A stretch of 22,282 bases of DNA. Origin: Dipetalonema caudispina (taxonomy: Eukaryota > Nematoda > Chromadorea > Rhabditida > Onchocercidae). Where the stretch lies: NCBI GenBank assembly GCA_013365325.1, contig JABVXV010000601.1, forward strand, positions 1 to 22,282. The letters run 5' to 3'. The notes under the pieces are model-generated. The model made no database searches and was not told the origin of the DNA. It saw nothing but the letters and a program-made list of their open reading frames with translations. The translations under genes were made by a program, and so were the position numbers. The stretch's first letter is position 1, and every line of letters starts with the position of its first letter. Below are positions 20,598 to 22,282 of the stretch, piece by piece.

Positions 20598-21485
20598 TAT
20601 GAAACTTCAGAGTTCGAAAGTTGAAAGAAAAATTGGACTGATAACGGAAGTTATACTACATTTAAGTAAATACTGATGCAAAAATGTTAACAGTGAATTC
20701 AAACATGAAAGTGCTATTTGCTCTTATTTTCGCAATATAGTAGTGAGCATCTAATTTCAGAAAGTACCATCATTGAAAAAAAGTTAAGTTACAGATTAGT
20801 ATGGAAGATACGATACTAGTAAAATAAAACACTTATAAGCGGTATGCTACTTATTATCTAATTACTGATCATTCATTCACTCACTAATCAATAGTTTTAT
20901 TCGGGCAAAGAGTTCACTCAAAATGATAAAATTACTTACATAGATTAATCCAATTAGTCTTGATTTTTATCAACTGACAAAAAAATATACAACACATATA
21001 GAATTATCAACAAATTACTAAAACTTATGTCAAAGGTCAAAAGTTATCTGTAACAACTAAGACTTCATCTAGTTGCAATAAAAAAAAAAAAAGAACCATA
21101 TGATTTTTGCGACAGAAGTTTGATGTGACAAAATATTTTTTATCTTCGAGACAGATGTCCTCCCTCTAAGAATGAAAATAGTACAATTTCATTGAGAGTT
21201 GAGAAACAATGATATGTTATGATTAGAGATAATTGGAGTAGAGAAGCTTGAAAGTTTTAAATTTAATTTATGAAAAAGGATTGAAATAAGAATTGAACTT
21301 TTTCCTTTTTTTTTTTAACTCCAATGAAAAGAGAAAACTTTTTCTGATTGCACTGTAAGTTTATTAAAATGAAAAGAATGATTGTAAATGTTTGAAATAT
21401 TCCGTAACTTTTATGAGTTCTTATTTTCTTAAAATCGTAATGTGAAATAAGACAAATATTGGAGGATTTTTAATGAGCACAAATT

Positions 21486-21509
21486 CACACACACACACAC
21501 ACACACACA
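21486..21509 (+). repeat. (CA)12 microsatellite
   Basis: An uninterrupted CA dinucleotide run, followed by ATATATA and then the ACAG/CA block. Confidence 0.95.
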
Positions 21510-21522
21510 TATATACGGATAA

Positions 21523-21558
21523 ACAGACAGACAGACACACACATACACACACAGACAT
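21523..21558 (+). repeat. Compound ACAG/CA microsatellite
   Basis: Several ACAG units followed by imperfect CA units (with one CATA interruption). It is contiguous with the (CA)12 run and probably derived from the same locus. Confidence 0.85.
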
Positions 21559-22161
21559 ATGATCACATATTGACATCTGAAATGTAACTACAAAATCTGA
21601 AATGAAATTATTTGTAATGAAATGGCATTTCGTACAGTTAATACAAATTGATCATTGTTTGAAGTTCATTTATTTCAAATTCAAATAATCAATTAGTAAA
21701 ATACCTCTTTCCTTTCATTCATACAATATTGTAAAGTAGCCAAATTCATCTCGAAGAATTGTAGTTTTTCAAAAGCTACAATAGAAATGTAGTATTTGGA
21801 TGATTTAAAAAATGATTTTTTTCAGAAATTTTCGATAAATTTGACATTATTGGTTGATTATTTAATTATATCCTTTCTAATATATTGTGAAATGTTGACA
21901 ATTTAAATCATAATCAATCTTTTACTCATGCCCAAAATGTAGAATCATTTTTATGTCAATTGGCACCATTAGAAAATTAATTCATTTCAAGGTTCAAGTA
22001 CTAGACAAAGTCAAGATTTTATGCCATACGAACAAACAAATGAGCAGATACATTTATAGCCATCGCAATTCGGCAAATTTTGCATCATTTGCAAATAAAA
22101 TTCTTTTATAACTCTCTTATGTTTACTTAATTGACCAATAAATAAAATGCCGATAATATTG

Positions 22162-22282
<121 letters not shown>

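Overview
The window looks like nuclear DNA of a nematode, most likely a filarial worm (clade III). The sequence is very A+T-rich. It carries many small exons separated by short AT-rich introns with TTTCAG-type acceptors, TTTCAG sites lie just 5' of start codons as expected for spliced-leader trans-splicing, and the proteins are animal families. The species assignment is inference. I see no bacterial (Wolbachia) insert, no rRNA or tRNA, no CRISPR array and no recognisable transposon ORF.

Layout. (1) 1-1242, minus: the 5' part of an Fcf2/DNTTIP2-type pre-rRNA processing factor; its last codons run off the left edge. (2) 1243-2827: AT-rich spacer. (3) 2828-7700, minus: a 12-exon F-box/leucine-rich-repeat gene whose model closes in frame at 663 residues. 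(4) 7701-9511: spacer between divergent genes, with poly(A), polypyrimidine and (CT)n tracts and a coding-like plus-strand stretch broken by TGA codons. (5) 9512-16482, plus: the OPA1/EAT-3 mitochondrial inner-membrane dynamin, reconstructed over 23 exons with P-loop, DLPG and TKVD motifs and a polyadenylation signal at 16616; its true start codon is probably in an unseen 5' exon. (6) 16640-19869: very AT-rich, with only weak coding-like islands. (7) 19870-20590, minus: a tentative small gene for a membrane protein of unknown family, apparently broken by one missing base. (8) 20591-22282: AT-rich DNA with a (CA)n compound microsatellite and a long (AAT)n array running off the right edge.

The three clear genes are housekeeping functions with no evident pathway link: ribosome biogenesis, SCF-type ubiquitin-ligase substrate recognition, and mitochondrial inner-membrane fusion and cristae maintenance. 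They are not a functional cluster. The most notable points are three introns with GC rather than GT donors among about 36 inferred introns, frame-preserving cassette exons in the protease-sensitive linker of OPA1/EAT-3, evidence that OPA1/EAT-3 translation starts upstream of the first visible ATG, and the frameshifted small membrane-protein gene near 20.1 kb. I found no convincing undescribed system.
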